From Clostridiales bacterium (GTDB lineage Bacteria > Bacillota > Clostridia > Oscillospirales > Oscillospiraceae): DNA of 29,181 nt. A model generated the notes under the pieces. That model made no database searches, had not been told where the DNA came from, and worked only from the letters and a program-made list of their open reading frames with translations. Below are positions 6,709-14,518 of this stretch, one piece after another. The stretch spans positions 1 through 29,181 of the forward strand of contig JAAYCC010000196.1 of NCBI GenBank assembly GCA_012729875.1, read 5' to 3'. Both the position numbers and the translations under genes were made by a program. The first letter of the stretch is position 1, and every line of letters starts with the position of its first letter.

Positions 6709-8271
6709 TCAATCAACAAATTCCTTGGCCAATTCGAATTCCTGCTTGATTTCCTGAGAGGGCTCTTTTGTCAGCAATGAGACAACAATAATCACTATAC
6801 AGGAGAACACAAAGGCCGGCAGCAGCTCATAAATGCCAAAAACGCCGCCCATCGGCTTAAGCAACAGCTTCCAGACAAAGACCATAACGCCGCCTGCCAG
6901 CATACCGGAAATCGCGCCTTCCCTTGTGGTTCTCTTCCAGAAGAGGGAGAACAGCATAATCGGTCCGAAGGTCGCTCCAAATCCGGCCCATGCAAACGAT
7001 ACGATCGTGAATATTACACTTGTTTCGTCAAGTGCGATCAGAATTCCTACAAGAGATACCAAAATAAGTACGATTCGGGATACCAGCATGACCTGTCTGT
7101 CGGTAGCATCCTTTTTTACGATCCCCTGGAATATGTTTTTTGAAAACGCCGATGCTGCAATCAGAAGATATGAATCGGACGAGCTGATCGTCGCCGCCAG
7201 AATCCCCGCCATCGCAAATCCGGCAAGCAATGTGGGCAGAAGTCTGGTTGACATTATTATAAATATACTCTCTGCGCTTCCGGCTGTAAGGAGGGCATCA
7301 GGATAAATCGCTCTTCCGATCAGACCTATGAAAACGGCGGCGACCAATGAAATACCGCACCAAACTGTCGCAATCCGTCTGGATTTCTTTATTTCAGAAT
7401 TTTTTCTTATAGCCATAAACCGCAGCAGTACCTGCGGCATCCCAAAATATCCGAGTCCCCATGACAGAGTCGATACGATTGTAAGAGCAGCATACTTGCC
7501 GGCTTCACCGAAAAGCGGTGCTCCGCTCTCCGAAAGCTGCTGTACTCCATCTTTAACCGTAGGCGAGGCAATTCCAAAAAAATCAAGGAAGCCCGGTATG
7601 CCCCTCAGGTTATCCGCGATTGCGGCAGGTCCTCCCGCAAATTTTGCTGAAATTATCAGTATAAGCGCCAGCGCAAAAATCATTACAATGCCCTGCATAA
7701 AATCCGACGCGCTTTCTGCCAGAAAGCCGCCCAAAAAAGTATATAGAATAACAAATATTGCCCCTGCGACCATCATCAATTGATATGGAAGCCCAAATAT
7801 CGAGTTGAACAGTTTGCCGACGGTAACAAAACAGCTTGCTGCATAAACCGTAAAGAAAACCAATATGAACGTCGCGGCAATTGTCATAATGACTTTGTTC
7901 TTTTCCTTGAATCTATTGCTGAAGAAGTCCGGAATCGTAATAGAATCACCGGCTATTATTGAATAAGAATGCAGTCTTCCCGCTACAAAAAGCCAGTTCA
8001 CATATGTACCGATAAACAAACCGATTGCAGTCCACATCGCGTCGCTAAGGCCGCACCAGTAAGCGACGCCGGGCAGGCCCATCAAAAGCCACCCGCTCAT
8101 ATCCGAGGCTTCGGCGCTCATGGCCGTAACCCATGGTCCAAGAGTTCTTCCACCGATAAAGTAGTTGTCGGAATTTTCGTTTGAGCGCTTTGCGTAATAT
8201 AAGCCAATTCCGATAACCGTCGCCATATAGACGCACATGGTAATGAGTATTTCCACCGAACCAGATTCCAT
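6709..8271 (-). CDS. putP: Sodium:solute symporter, PutP (sodium/proline)-like
   Basis: A 520-residue membrane protein of the SSF family with about 13 hydrophobic helices. Matches to PutP include the N-terminal SDNYFIGGRTLGPWVTAMS, then AEASDMSGWLLMGLPG, which carries residues for Na+ and substrate. TM8, AGFAMAGILAATISSSDS, carries the conserved Ser/Thr Na+-site residues. The family imports proline or related organic solutes with Na+; proline is the best guess and is not proven. The ATG at 8271 follows GGAGG by 8 nt; the upstream in-frame GTG at 8289 would overlap that site. It is monocistronic: a strong promoter sits upstream, with an inverted repeat between -10 and the ribosome site, and a terminator lies downstream. 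Confidence 0.9.
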   Translation of the reverse strand: MESGSVEILITMCVYMATVIGIGLYYAKRSNENSDNYFIGGRTLGPWVTAMSAEASDMSGWLLMGLPGVAYWCGLSDAMWTAIGLFIGTYVNWLFVAGRLHSYSIIAGDSITIPDFFSNRFKEKNKVIMTIAATFILVFFTVYAASCFVTVGKLFNSIFGLPYQLMMVAGAIFVILYTFLGGFLAESASDFMQGIVMIFALALILIISAKFAGGPAAIADNLRGIPGFLDFFGIASPTVKDGVQQLSESGAPLFGEAGKYAALTIVSTLSWGLGYFGMPQVLLRFMAIRKNSEIKKSRRIATVWCGISLVAAVFIGLIGRAIYPDALLTAGSAESIFIIMSTRLLPTLLAGFAMAGILAATISSSDSYLLIAASAFSKNIFQGIVKKDATDRQVMLVSRIVLILVSLVGILIALDETSVIFTIVSFAWAGFGATFGPIMLFSLFWKRTTREGAISGMLAGGVMVFVWKLLLKPMGGVFGIYELLPAFVFSCIVIIVVSLLTKEPSQEIKQEFELAKEFVD

Positions 8272-8292
8272 TTCTTTTCCTCCAAACACTGT

Positions 8293-8350
8293 TTTGCATT
8301 TAAATTCAGATAATAATGCAAATTATACCAAAAAAAGACCTGATGCTCAA
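8293..8350 (-). promoter_or_regulatory. Symporter promoter with operator-like inverted repeat
   Basis: On the minus strand, TTGAGC (8345-8350) and TATAAT (8322-8327) are separated by 17 nt, with an added TGG extended -10. Immediately downstream is the inverted repeat TTTGCATT-N14-AATGCAAA (8293-8300 and 8315-8322), touching the -10. That position suits a repressor, so solute- or redox-responsive control is plausible. No repressor gene is next to it. Confidence 0.7.
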
Positions 8351-8540
8351 GTAAAAAACTCCCGCTTTCACGATTTATTTCGCCATAGGCAAAACTATCG
8401 TACTAAAATTGTATATTCCCACACTTATTCTGTAGATTTTGCTCCACATAAATTGCAGTACTGGCCAAAAAAGCGGTTTATCGTGGGCGGTATCAGAGTC
8501 ACCGGTTCAAACCCCAGATGTGCTTTTGTTTTGGAATGGG
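8351..8540. other. Intergenic DNA with no recognised feature
   Basis: About 190 bases between the symporter promoter and the small RNA B terminator. I see no ORF with a ribosome site, no stable hairpin and no repeat. A tRNA T-loop-like GGTTCAAACC at 8504-8513 lacks any paired arms. Confidence 0.5.
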
Positions 8541-8625
8541 GAAAAATATATACCGCCTGCGGAACCCTAACCGCAGGCGGCATAAGAAGAAGGAGAAAAC
8601 ACAAAGACTACAAGCCCTTGCTTAT
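8541..8625 (-). ncRNA. Candidate small RNA B with anti-Shine-Dalgarno stretch and terminator
   Basis: On the minus strand this repeats the plan of candidate RNA A. A small hairpin (AAGC/GCTT) comes first, then a C/T-rich linker with the same TTCTCCTT (8590-8597). A 10-bp terminator stem follows (CCGCCTGCGG, loop of 8, CCGCAGGCGG; 8553-8580), then TATATATTTTT. The terminator arms match those of RNA A almost exactly, while the middle differs. Inferred to be a paralogous base-pairing RNA; expression is unproven. Confidence 0.5.
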
Positions 8626-8631
8626 GTTGTT

Positions 8632-8673
8632 ACGTTATCACGAAAAAACACCTTGTGCAAGCCCCGTACGGGG
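8632..8673 (-). promoter_or_regulatory. GC-rich box P3 with weak promoter for candidate sRNA B
   Basis: The perfect 12-nt palindrome CCCCGTACGGGG (8662-8673) is followed on the minus strand by CTTGCAC. TTGCAC (8655-8660) would be -35 and TAACGT (8632-8637) a weak -10 at 17-nt spacing. An A-run precedes the box, as it does at P1. Confidence 0.4.
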
Positions 8674-8703
8674 TTATTTTTTTAACTATTTTGCCGTAAT
8701 AAG

Positions 8704-8715
8704 CCTCCCGGGGGG
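8704..8715 (-). promoter_or_regulatory. GC-rich box P5 (diverged copy)
   Basis: The minus strand reads CCCCCCGGGAGG then CTTATTA, the same box-plus-CTT layout as P1-P4 but with TTA in place of TTG. It lies 30 nt upstream of P3 in the same orientation. No good -10 follows, so it may be a degenerate or accessory binding site. Confidence 0.35.
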
Positions 8716-8762
8716 ACAAAAACATGCACAAAAAATTTACGATGCTTTTTATAGGTATTCAT

Positions 8763-8803
8763 CCCAGAGGGGGGCTTGTGGCGATCTTCTCTGCTGATAT
8801 AAT
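8763..8803 (+). promoter_or_regulatory. GC-rich box P4 with promoter pointing to the acyl-CoA dehydrogenase gene
   Basis: CCCAGAGGGGGG (8763-8774) is followed by CTTGTGG. TTGTGG (8776-8781) and a perfect TATAAT (8798-8803) are 16 nt apart. A start near 8810 would give a leader of about 197 nt before the dehydrogenase gene. This box is the least symmetrical of the four that carry CTTG. Confidence 0.5.
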
Positions 8804-8957
8804 GAAAATATATAATGTCATTTATAGTCCTCCACAATGATTACTATCCATAATACCCCGGCGTTTTATCCACCCGGCATCCTGTAAGCGCAGATCCAAT
8901 AGACTTTGGTCAACAGAGTATCTTGTAATCTGTAATAAATTAAAATTATCTCTGAGA

Positions 8958-8985
8958 TTGTTCGATGGGTAGTTTTATTTATAAT
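8958..8985 (+). promoter_or_regulatory. Second candidate promoter for the acyl-CoA dehydrogenase gene
   Basis: TTGTTC (8958-8963) and TATAAT (8980-8985) are 16 nt apart. A start about 7 nt downstream would fall just before the GGAGG at 8994-8998, giving a very short leader. Bases 8811-8957 between this and P4 show no ORF or clear hairpin. Confidence 0.45.
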
Positions 8986-9006
8986 AATTTTTTGGAGGCA
9001 AGAATA

Positions 9007-10764
9007 ATGTCAAAGAGAAAAAGTGTTCTTATCAACCCGGACAGCTACGATTATTCGAAGTTTGATGAGAGAACAAAACAGGTTTTCGAAGACACCATAG
9101 CGTTTATGGAGAAAAAGGGCGGCGCTGAGATACGAAACGACATCTTACAAAAAGTATGGCAGCACGACTTTATCGAGTATCAGGCCGAGCACGGCATCTA
9201 TGCGACATTGCTGACTGCTGAGGGCTACGGAGACAATCCCGACGCACGTTTTGACCTGTTCAGGGTATGCCCCTTTAGCGAACTGCTGGGCTTTTATTCC
9301 GGCGGATACCAGTACTGCTATCAGGTATCGATCCTGGGCGTCAGCCCCGTGTGGATGGGGGACAACGAGGAGCAGAAGCAGGATCTTGCAAGGCTTCTGA
9401 ACGAGGGCAACGTGTTCGCTTTCGGTATGTCCGAAAAGAAACCCGGCGCAGACCTCTACTCAAACGCCGCAAATTTACGGCCCGTCGGAGACGGGACATA
9501 TGTGGCAAACGGTGAAAAGTACTATATCGGGAATTCAGACGTGGCGCCAAAAATACCCACGCTCGGCAAAAATCTCGAATCCGGCGAGTGGTGCTTCTGG
9601 GTAGTAGACTGCAATAACCGTCACTACAACTATGTGAGGAACATCAACACAAAGTCGGACGGGCTAGTTAACCTCGGCACCTTTGAAATGATCGAATACC
9701 CAATTACAAGAGCCGAAATCCTAAAAGAGGGAAAAGCAGCTTTCGCCGACGGCCTGTCCACGATTAACATAGGCAAGTTCACCTGCGGCTGGTCTTCTGT
9801 CGGTATTGTGACCCACGCGCTCTATGAGGCCGTGACCCACGCAAATCGGAGGATCCTGTTTGAGCACAGAGTCACAGAGATTTTCCCGCACATTCGCAGC
9901 TTCCTCACAGAAGCGTATGTACGTGTCAACGCGATGAGACTGTACTGCCTCCGTGCAACGGACTATTTCCGTATGATGTCCCCCGAAGACCGCAGATATC
10001 TGCTGTTCAACCCTATCGTCAAGAACAAAGTCACCCGCGAGGGCGACAAGGCCATGGGACTTATTATGGACGTCGTCTGCGCAAAGGGCTACGAGGCCGA
10101 TACATATATGAGCGAGGCAATGATCAGCGCCGGCATGTACACCCGTCTGGAGGGTACTGCACACGTCAACATGGCGCTGGTTATGAAATTCATGACAAAC
10201 TATTTCTTCAGCGACAAGGAATATCCCGAGTTTGGAATAGTCTCTGAGCCAAAAAATGACGGCAACATTTTTGCACAGACAATGGGCGGCCTTGCCAAAA
10301 TCGAGTTCCCCGACTACGGGAAGGCATACATTGGTGTAGATATCCCCAATGTAAAGCTCTTCAAAAAACAGGTCGATATTTTCCGTGAGCTGCTTATGAC
10401 TGGCGCACCTGACGTCTCTCTGCTCAAAAACATGGATTATATGCTCAATTGGGGCGAAATATTCTGCAATGTCGTATACGCGCAGCTTATTCTTGAGTCG
10501 GCTAAGCTCTATGACGTAGAGGATGAGCTTGTGGATCAGATTTTTGCGCGTTTTATCCGCGATACCGCAAAGTTTGCTCTTGATCAGGTCAGCAGCCATG
10601 ATAATACGGATGTCCAGACTGAATACTTCTGGAAAATAATAGATATCGTCCCCACCGTCGATAAGGAAAAAGACCTCAAGTTCTGGCATGAATATGTCGA
10701 GGTACTTGACGGTTGCTACATGCCGAAGGGCAATGTAGTGGGTCTCGACCATCTTGACGATTAA
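9007..10764 (+). CDS. Acyl-CoA dehydrogenase family protein
   Basis: A 585-residue flavoprotein of the acyl-CoA dehydrogenase superfamily, which introduces an alpha-beta double bond into an acyl-CoA and passes electrons to ETF. The central FAFGMSEKKPGADLYSNAA (138-156) matches the FAD-binding MTEPGAGSD-type motif. LEGTAHVN (381-388) corresponds to the YEGTxxI segment bearing the catalytic glutamate, here E382. The protein is about 200 residues longer than short- and medium-chain enzymes, with extra N- and C-terminal helical parts, so it belongs to a long subgroup. The exact substrate is not recognisable. No etfAB, CoA transferase or hydratase lies beside it. The ATG at 9007 follows GGAGG by 8 nt; an earlier in-frame ATG at 8965 lacks a ribosome site. 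Confidence 0.85.
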   Translation: MSKRKSVLINPDSYDYSKFDERTKQVFEDTIAFMEKKGGAEIRNDILQKVWQHDFIEYQAEHGIYATLLTAEGYGDNPDARFDLFRVCPFSELLGFYSGGYQYCYQVSILGVSPVWMGDNEEQKQDLARLLNEGNVFAFGMSEKKPGADLYSNAANLRPVGDGTYVANGEKYYIGNSDVAPKIPTLGKNLESGEWCFWVVDCNNRHYNYVRNINTKSDGLVNLGTFEMIEYPITRAEILKEGKAAFADGLSTINIGKFTCGWSSVGIVTHALYEAVTHANRRILFEHRVTEIFPHIRSFLTEAYVRVNAMRLYCLRATDYFRMMSPEDRRYLLFNPIVKNKVTREGDKAMGLIMDVVCAKGYEADTYMSEAMISAGMYTRLEGTAHVNMALVMKFMTNYFFSDKEYPEFGIVSEPKNDGNIFAQTMGGLAKIEFPDYGKAYIGVDIPNVKLFKKQVDIFRELLMTGAPDVSLLKNMDYMLNWGEIFCNVVYAQLILESAKLYDVEDELVDQIFARFIRDTAKFALDQVSSHDNTDVQTEYFWKIIDIVPTVDKEKDLKFWHEYVEVLDGCYMPKGNVVGLDHLDD

Positions 10765-10801
10765 AAAAGCTGACCTGAGATCCCCAGATATTTTAGGAAA
10801 A

Positions 10802-10867
10802 GGCAGCTCTCATATTACATTTAAAAGAGCCGTCTGAAGAAGAAGCCGCCATCAGCGGCAGCTCTCA
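10802..10867 (+). repeat. Short direct repeat and alternative hairpins downstream of the dehydrogenase gene
   Basis: GGCAGCTCTCA occurs twice (10802-10812 and 10857-10867). Between them AGAGCC (10826-10831) can pair with the GGC-CTCT of either copy. A separate hairpin GCCGC/GCGGC lies at 10845-10859. The function is unknown; it may be 3' UTR structure. Confidence 0.4.
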
Positions 10868-10901
10868 GCACCGAAGATTTTCAGATATGATAAATATGCA
10901 G

Positions 10902-10942
10902 AGGGTGCATTCCCATGCCCTGGGAATGCACCCTTCAGTTTT
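10902..10942 (+). terminator. Probable terminator of the acyl-CoA dehydrogenase gene
   Basis: A perfect 14-bp stem (AGGGTGCATTCCCA with TGGGAATGCACCCT) has a 5-nt loop and is followed by TCAGTTTTG. The T tract is short and displaced, so strength is uncertain. Bases 10943-11060 hold nothing recognisable. Confidence 0.65.
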
Positions 10943-11063
10943 GAATACGATATTGGTCAGCCGCAAAAAAGCTCGACCATACTACAGAACAGAGTTCGAT
11001 AAGTGCGGTCTCAATGCATCATAATATTAAAAAAATAGTTAAAAAGCCCTTTTCCCCCTGTAT

Positions 11064-11092
11064 TTATTCCTGAATGTGTGATAAGGTATAAT
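11064..11092 (+). promoter_or_regulatory. Candidate promoter of the GNAT gene
   Basis: TTATTC (11064-11069) and TATAAT (11087-11092) are 17 nt apart. The -10 ends just 4 nt before the GGAGGTG ribosome site, so the predicted start would fall inside it. That makes this promoter doubtful or unusual. Confidence 0.35.
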
Positions 11093-11109
11093 CATTGGAG
11101 GTGAACACT

Positions 11110-11541
11110 ATGTTGTTTTTGCGTGCCTGCACAAAGGACGATATCCAGGACGCCGCCCAGTTGATGTGTGCCGTCTACGCGGAGCCGCCCTTTAACGAAC
11201 AATGGCAATACGAGCGAGCAAAAAAGCGCATCACGGCATTTCTTTCCGGTATAGGGGCAAAGGGCTACTCACTGAATATCGAGACGCAGGTCGTCGGATA
11301 CCTCTTCGGCAGAATGGATTACACTGCGAAGGGCGACGTCTTCTATGTTCAGGAGATATTTGTCAACCCCGCATACCAGCGAAAGGGATGTGGCAGCATG
11401 GCAATGGAACAGCTACGGGACGAGCTCCGCAAGGAGGGCGTCACCAAAATCGAACTACACACACTTACAGAGGACATCAGCTTTTACGAGAAAAACGGGT
11501 TTTCCCCCTCCAGCTATCTATATCTGGAAAAAAAAATATAA
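11110..11541 (+). CDS. GNAT family N-acetyltransferase
   Basis: A 143-residue single-domain acetyltransferase that would transfer an acetyl group from acetyl-CoA to an amine. The fold is visible as an N-terminal ACTKDDIQDAAQLM helix, VVGYLFGRM and FYVQEIFVNPAYQRKGCGSMAMEQL. The last holds the acetyl-CoA pyrophosphate loop (QRKGCG). A C-terminal HTLTEDISFYEKNGF segment is typical of the family. The substrate cannot be told. The ATG at 11110 is chosen because GGAGGTG (11097-11103) sits 6 nt upstream. It stands alone between terminators and is convergent with the next gene. Confidence 0.88.
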   Translation: MLFLRACTKDDIQDAAQLMCAVYAEPPFNEQWQYERAKKRITAFLSGIGAKGYSLNIETQVVGYLFGRMDYTAKGDVFYVQEIFVNPAYQRKGCGSMAMEQLRDELRKEGVTKIELHTLTEDISFYEKNGFSPSSYLYLEKKI

Positions 11542-11687
11542 ACTGTCTTATCAATCGGAGAAGTGGAACCGCAATTTAACAGCCCTCAGATTGCATAAAC
11601 GGCAAAACCACATCGGGCAGAAAATATTGGCTTTATGGAGACTGACGCAGCGCAAGCGGCACCAGTCCTGTTTCCGGTATAAAACCA

Positions 11688-11722
11688 CCCCCTGACGCAG
11701 TTTTTCTGCATCAGGGGGCTTT
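11688..11722. terminator. Terminator between GNAT and alpha/beta hydrolase genes
   Basis: A 13-bp stem (CCCCCTGACGCAG with CTGCATCAGGGGG, one mismatch) has a TTTTT loop and is followed by CTTTTG on the plus strand. The minus strand continues TGGTTTTA after the stem, so it can serve both convergent genes. Confidence 0.85.
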
Positions 11723-11768
11723 TGTCTGTTGTCTGCTTTATCCTCAACTGTTTATGGGTCCATGTTTT

Positions 11769-12479
11769 TTATTGCTGCAGCATACCTCTTATCTCGCTTG
11801 CCATCAGCTGCAGCTCGTCGTCTGTAAACAGAAAGTGAAATGAGTTAGGCATCATTATGACCCTCGCGTCCGGGAGCTGGCTGTGAACGAAGTCGGGTAC
11901 CGAAGGTGCCACGATCTCGTCTTTCTCGAAGTTCAGCACCGTCAGAGGCGCTTTTAGCAGGTGGATCTCTCTCCTCGCAAGCCGTGTCATTTTAAGAAAC
12001 TGCATGTTTTGCGGGAAGGTAGAAAAATACTGTCCGGCGCTCTCAATCTTGACGCCCGACATTGTTCGCGCCGCTGTGATACGCGGATCCTCGCCCTCTT
12101 TGGCGGGATGTGAGGCATCGATGTTCAGCGCAAGCCACTGGTGGCGCAGCCTTATCTTTATGGGAAAGCCGATGGCTGCTACGCCGCAGACTTTATCCGG
12201 CTCCGCAATAGCCGCACGTATCGCCAGCAGTCCTCCCATGGAATGACCGACCAGCAGTATACGGTCATACTCCTTAGCAAGATTATGTACGGCATCGTTG
12301 ACGCTCTGCTGCCAGATTCCTGCGTCAGTCGTGCGGAATTCTTCTAGCGTGGAGTCATGTCCCGGCAGAACGTGAAGAATCATATCCGCTCCGCAGTCCT
12401 CCAGTGCGTTCTGCAGTGATAAAAATTGGCGCTTACACCCCATAAAGCCGTGAACAAACAATATTGCAGTCTTTTCCAT
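11769..12479 (-). CDS. Alpha/beta hydrolase (carboxylesterase-like)
   Basis: A 236-residue soluble hydrolase with a complete triad: S80 in GHSMGG, D187 in NFEKDEIV and H215 in NSFHFLF. The HGFMG near residues 10-14 supplies the oxyanion hole. Size and layout resemble small bacterial carboxylesterases or monoacylglycerol lipases of the Est30 type, with a short cap around residues 110-170. The true substrate is unknown. The ATG at 12479 has GGGGAGGGG about 6 nt upstream. It is the last gene of the htpG-hemW-VanW-metG line and is separated from metG by 54 nt holding a GC-rich palindrome. Confidence 0.88.
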   Translation of the reverse strand: MEKTAILFVHGFMGCKRQFLSLQNALEDCGADMILHVLPGHDSTLEEFRTTDAGIWQQSVNDAVHNLAKEYDRILLVGHSMGGLLAIRAAIAEPDKVCGVAAIGFPIKIRLRHQWLALNIDASHPAKEGEDPRITAARTMSGVKIESAGQYFSTFPQNMQFLKMTRLARREIHLLKAPLTVLNFEKDEIVAPSVPDFVHSQLPDARVIMMPNSFHFLFTDDELQLMASEIRGMLQQ

Positions 12480-12500
12480 AGTAACCCCTCCCCATGGGAA

Positions 12501-12520
12501 CCGCGCCGTATACGGCGCGG
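12501..12520 (-). other. Perfect 20-nt palindrome between metG and the hydrolase gene
   Basis: CCGCGCCGTA is followed directly by its reverse complement. No T tract follows on the minus strand, so it is more likely an RNA-stability hairpin or partial terminator than a full stop. Confidence 0.6.
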
Positions 12521-12533
12521 TAATTCTTATATT

Positions 12534-14456
12534 TCAGCAGAGCAGGGCGCCCGCGGGAATCGCGTCGTCCAAGATGAGCAGATTGAGCTTGCCGTCCTTT
12601 TCGGCGGAGATTATCATGCCGTTTGACTCCTCGCCCATCATCTTGCGCGGGGGCAGGTTCGTACAGGCCACGACGGTCTTCCCGACAAGCTGCTCAGGCT
12701 CATAAAACTTTGCGATGCCCGAAAGGATCTGTCTCGGTATTCCGCTGCCGTCGTCCAGAGTAAATTTTAAGAGCTTTTCACTCTTCTTGACGTTTTCGCA
12801 GGCGAGCACCTTGCAGACGGTCATCTGCACCTTAGCAAATTCGTCAATGGTAACGGGCGGTACCGCGGGTATTGCAGCCTGAGCGTTCATCTTCTCCAGT
12901 TCCGCCAGCTCCTTTTCCATGTCTATTCGGGGGAAAAGTGTGCCGCCCTTGCGAACGGTGACGTCCGCATCGAGTACGCCGAAGGTGCCGGCGTTCTCCC
13001 ATGACCTGTCTTTATCAGATGCGCCGATCTGCTCAAAAGCCTTTTCGCAGCTTTCGGGCATAAAGGGCTGCAGCAGAGTCACGGTTATGCGTATTGTCTC
13101 CAGCAGGTTGTACATGACGGTTGCAAGGCGCGCCCTGTTGGCCTCATCCCTTGCCAGTATCCAGGGAGCAGTCTCGTCAATGTATTTGTTTGCGCGGGAG
13201 ATGACCTTAAAGACCTCTATCAGCGCACTCTGAGTGGCGAAGTTCTCCATGCTATGCTCGAACACATCGCGCAGTCCGCCCGCCATCCCTATCAGTTCGT
13301 CGTCTACAGGCTCACCCCTGCGTTCCTTGGGCAGTGTGCCGTCAAAATACTTTATGACCATAGCTACGGTGCGGGAAAGGAGATTGCCCAGATCGTTTGC
13401 AAGGTCCGAATTTATGCGGCTGATGAGAGCCTCGTTGGAGAAATTGCCGTCCGAGCCGAGCGGAAACTCGCGCATGAGAAAGAACCTCAGCGTATCCACT
13501 CCGTAACGCTCCGCAAGCAGGTATGGGTCAACGATATTCCCCTTTGACTTACTCATTTTGCCGCCTTCGAGCAGCAGCCAGCCGTGGCCGTATACCTTCT
13601 TCGGGAGAGGCAGCTCAAGGCTCATGAGCATCGCTGGCCATATGATGGAGTGGAAACGGACTATCTCCTTACCCACCATGTGTACATCACAGGGCCAGTA
13701 TTTTTCAAAGTCACCGTACTTCCCGTTTGCATAGCCGAGTGCCGTGATATAGTTGCTCAGAGCGTCCACCCAGACATATACAACATGTCCGGGGTCAAAG
13801 GTCACTGGGATGCCCCAGGAAAAGCTGGTCCGGGACACACAGAGGTCCTCCAGACCGGGCTTTATAAAGTTGTTTATCATCTCATTCACGCGGCTGGCGG
13901 GCTCCAGAAATCCCGGAGTCTCCAGCAGGGCCTGAACACGGTCGGCATATTTGGAAAGGCGGAAGAAATATGCCTCCTCCTCTGCCTCGTGGACTTCGCG
14001 GCCGCAGTCCGGGCACTTCCCGTCTATGAGTTGGCTGTCTGTCCAGAAGCTCTCGCAGGGTGTACAGTATTTGCCCTTGTATGAGCCCTTATAAATATCG
14101 CCCTTGTCATACATCTGCTTAAAAATTTTCTGAATGGACTCTACGTGGTAGTCGTCTGTGGTACGGATAAAACGGTCATTCGAGATATTCATCAGCTGCC
14201 ACAGGTCGAGAATGCCGCCCTTTCCCTCGACTATTTCATCAACGAACTGTTTTGGGGTCACGCCCCTCTCTCTGGCCTTTTCCTCAATCTTCTGACCATG
14301 CTCGTCGGTGCCAGTCAGGAACAGTACATCGTAGCCGCACATTCGCTTATAGCGGGCTATTGTATCCGTCGCAACCGTGCAGTAGGCGTGTCCGATATGC
14401 AGTTTAGCCGACGGATAATATATCGGCGTTGTGATGTAGAATGTTCCCTTGCTCAT
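12534..14456 (-). CDS. metG: Methionyl-tRNA synthetase
   Basis: Charges tRNA-Met with methionine. The 640-residue length fits the long bacterial form with a C-terminal tRNA-binding domain. Seen in order: HIGH signature at 20-23 (KLHIGHAYC), zinc-binding cysteines in CTPCESFW and GKCPDCGRE near 127-147, the WGIPV and VYVWVDAL active-site parts, and the GGKMSKSKGN loop. An anticodon-binding helical region with NKYIDETAPW follows, then an OB-fold from about residue 540 (FAKVQMTVCKVL through ILDDAIPAGALLC). The ATG at 14456 has GGAGG 7 nt upstream. It lies 62 nt after the VanW gene in the same direction. No T-box or leader is seen directly before it. Confidence 0.97.
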   Translation of the reverse strand: MSKGTFYITTPIYYPSAKLHIGHAYCTVATDTIARYKRMCGYDVLFLTGTDEHGQKIEEKARERGVTPKQFVDEIVEGKGGILDLWQLMNISNDRFIRTTDDYHVESIQKIFKQMYDKGDIYKGSYKGKYCTPCESFWTDSQLIDGKCPDCGREVHEAEEEAYFFRLSKYADRVQALLETPGFLEPASRVNEMINNFIKPGLEDLCVSRTSFSWGIPVTFDPGHVVYVWVDALSNYITALGYANGKYGDFEKYWPCDVHMVGKEIVRFHSIIWPAMLMSLELPLPKKVYGHGWLLLEGGKMSKSKGNIVDPYLLAERYGVDTLRFFLMREFPLGSDGNFSNEALISRINSDLANDLGNLLSRTVAMVIKYFDGTLPKERRGEPVDDELIGMAGGLRDVFEHSMENFATQSALIEVFKVISRANKYIDETAPWILARDEANRARLATVMYNLLETIRITVTLLQPFMPESCEKAFEQIGASDKDRSWENAGTFGVLDADVTVRKGGTLFPRIDMEKELAELEKMNAQAAIPAVPPVTIDEFAKVQMTVCKVLACENVKKSEKLLKFTLDDGSGIPRQILSGIAKFYEPEQLVGKTVVACTNLPPRKMMGEESNGMIISAEKDGKLNLLILDDAIPAGALLC

Positions 14457-14518
14457 TTTTATTCCTCCGATTGTATTTTTCGGTCTCTTGTTTTGTTATC
14501 GGCACTTCCGCCGTAAGG

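Noticed and set aside
8499..8524. Truncated tRNA or att site (GGTTCAAACC, T-loop-like)
   Set aside because: The flanking bases do not pair as a T stem, and no anticodon arm, acceptor stem or CCA is present.
8237..8797. 186-codon plus-strand ORF
   Set aside because: It overlaps the symporter start, its promoter, and both the sRNA B terminator and box P3. It has no ribosome site and its translation is not protein-like.
9721..10752. 343-codon minus-strand ORF opposite the acyl-CoA dehydrogenase
   Set aside because: Antisense shadow of a clear coding gene, with no ribosome site and no recognisable domain.
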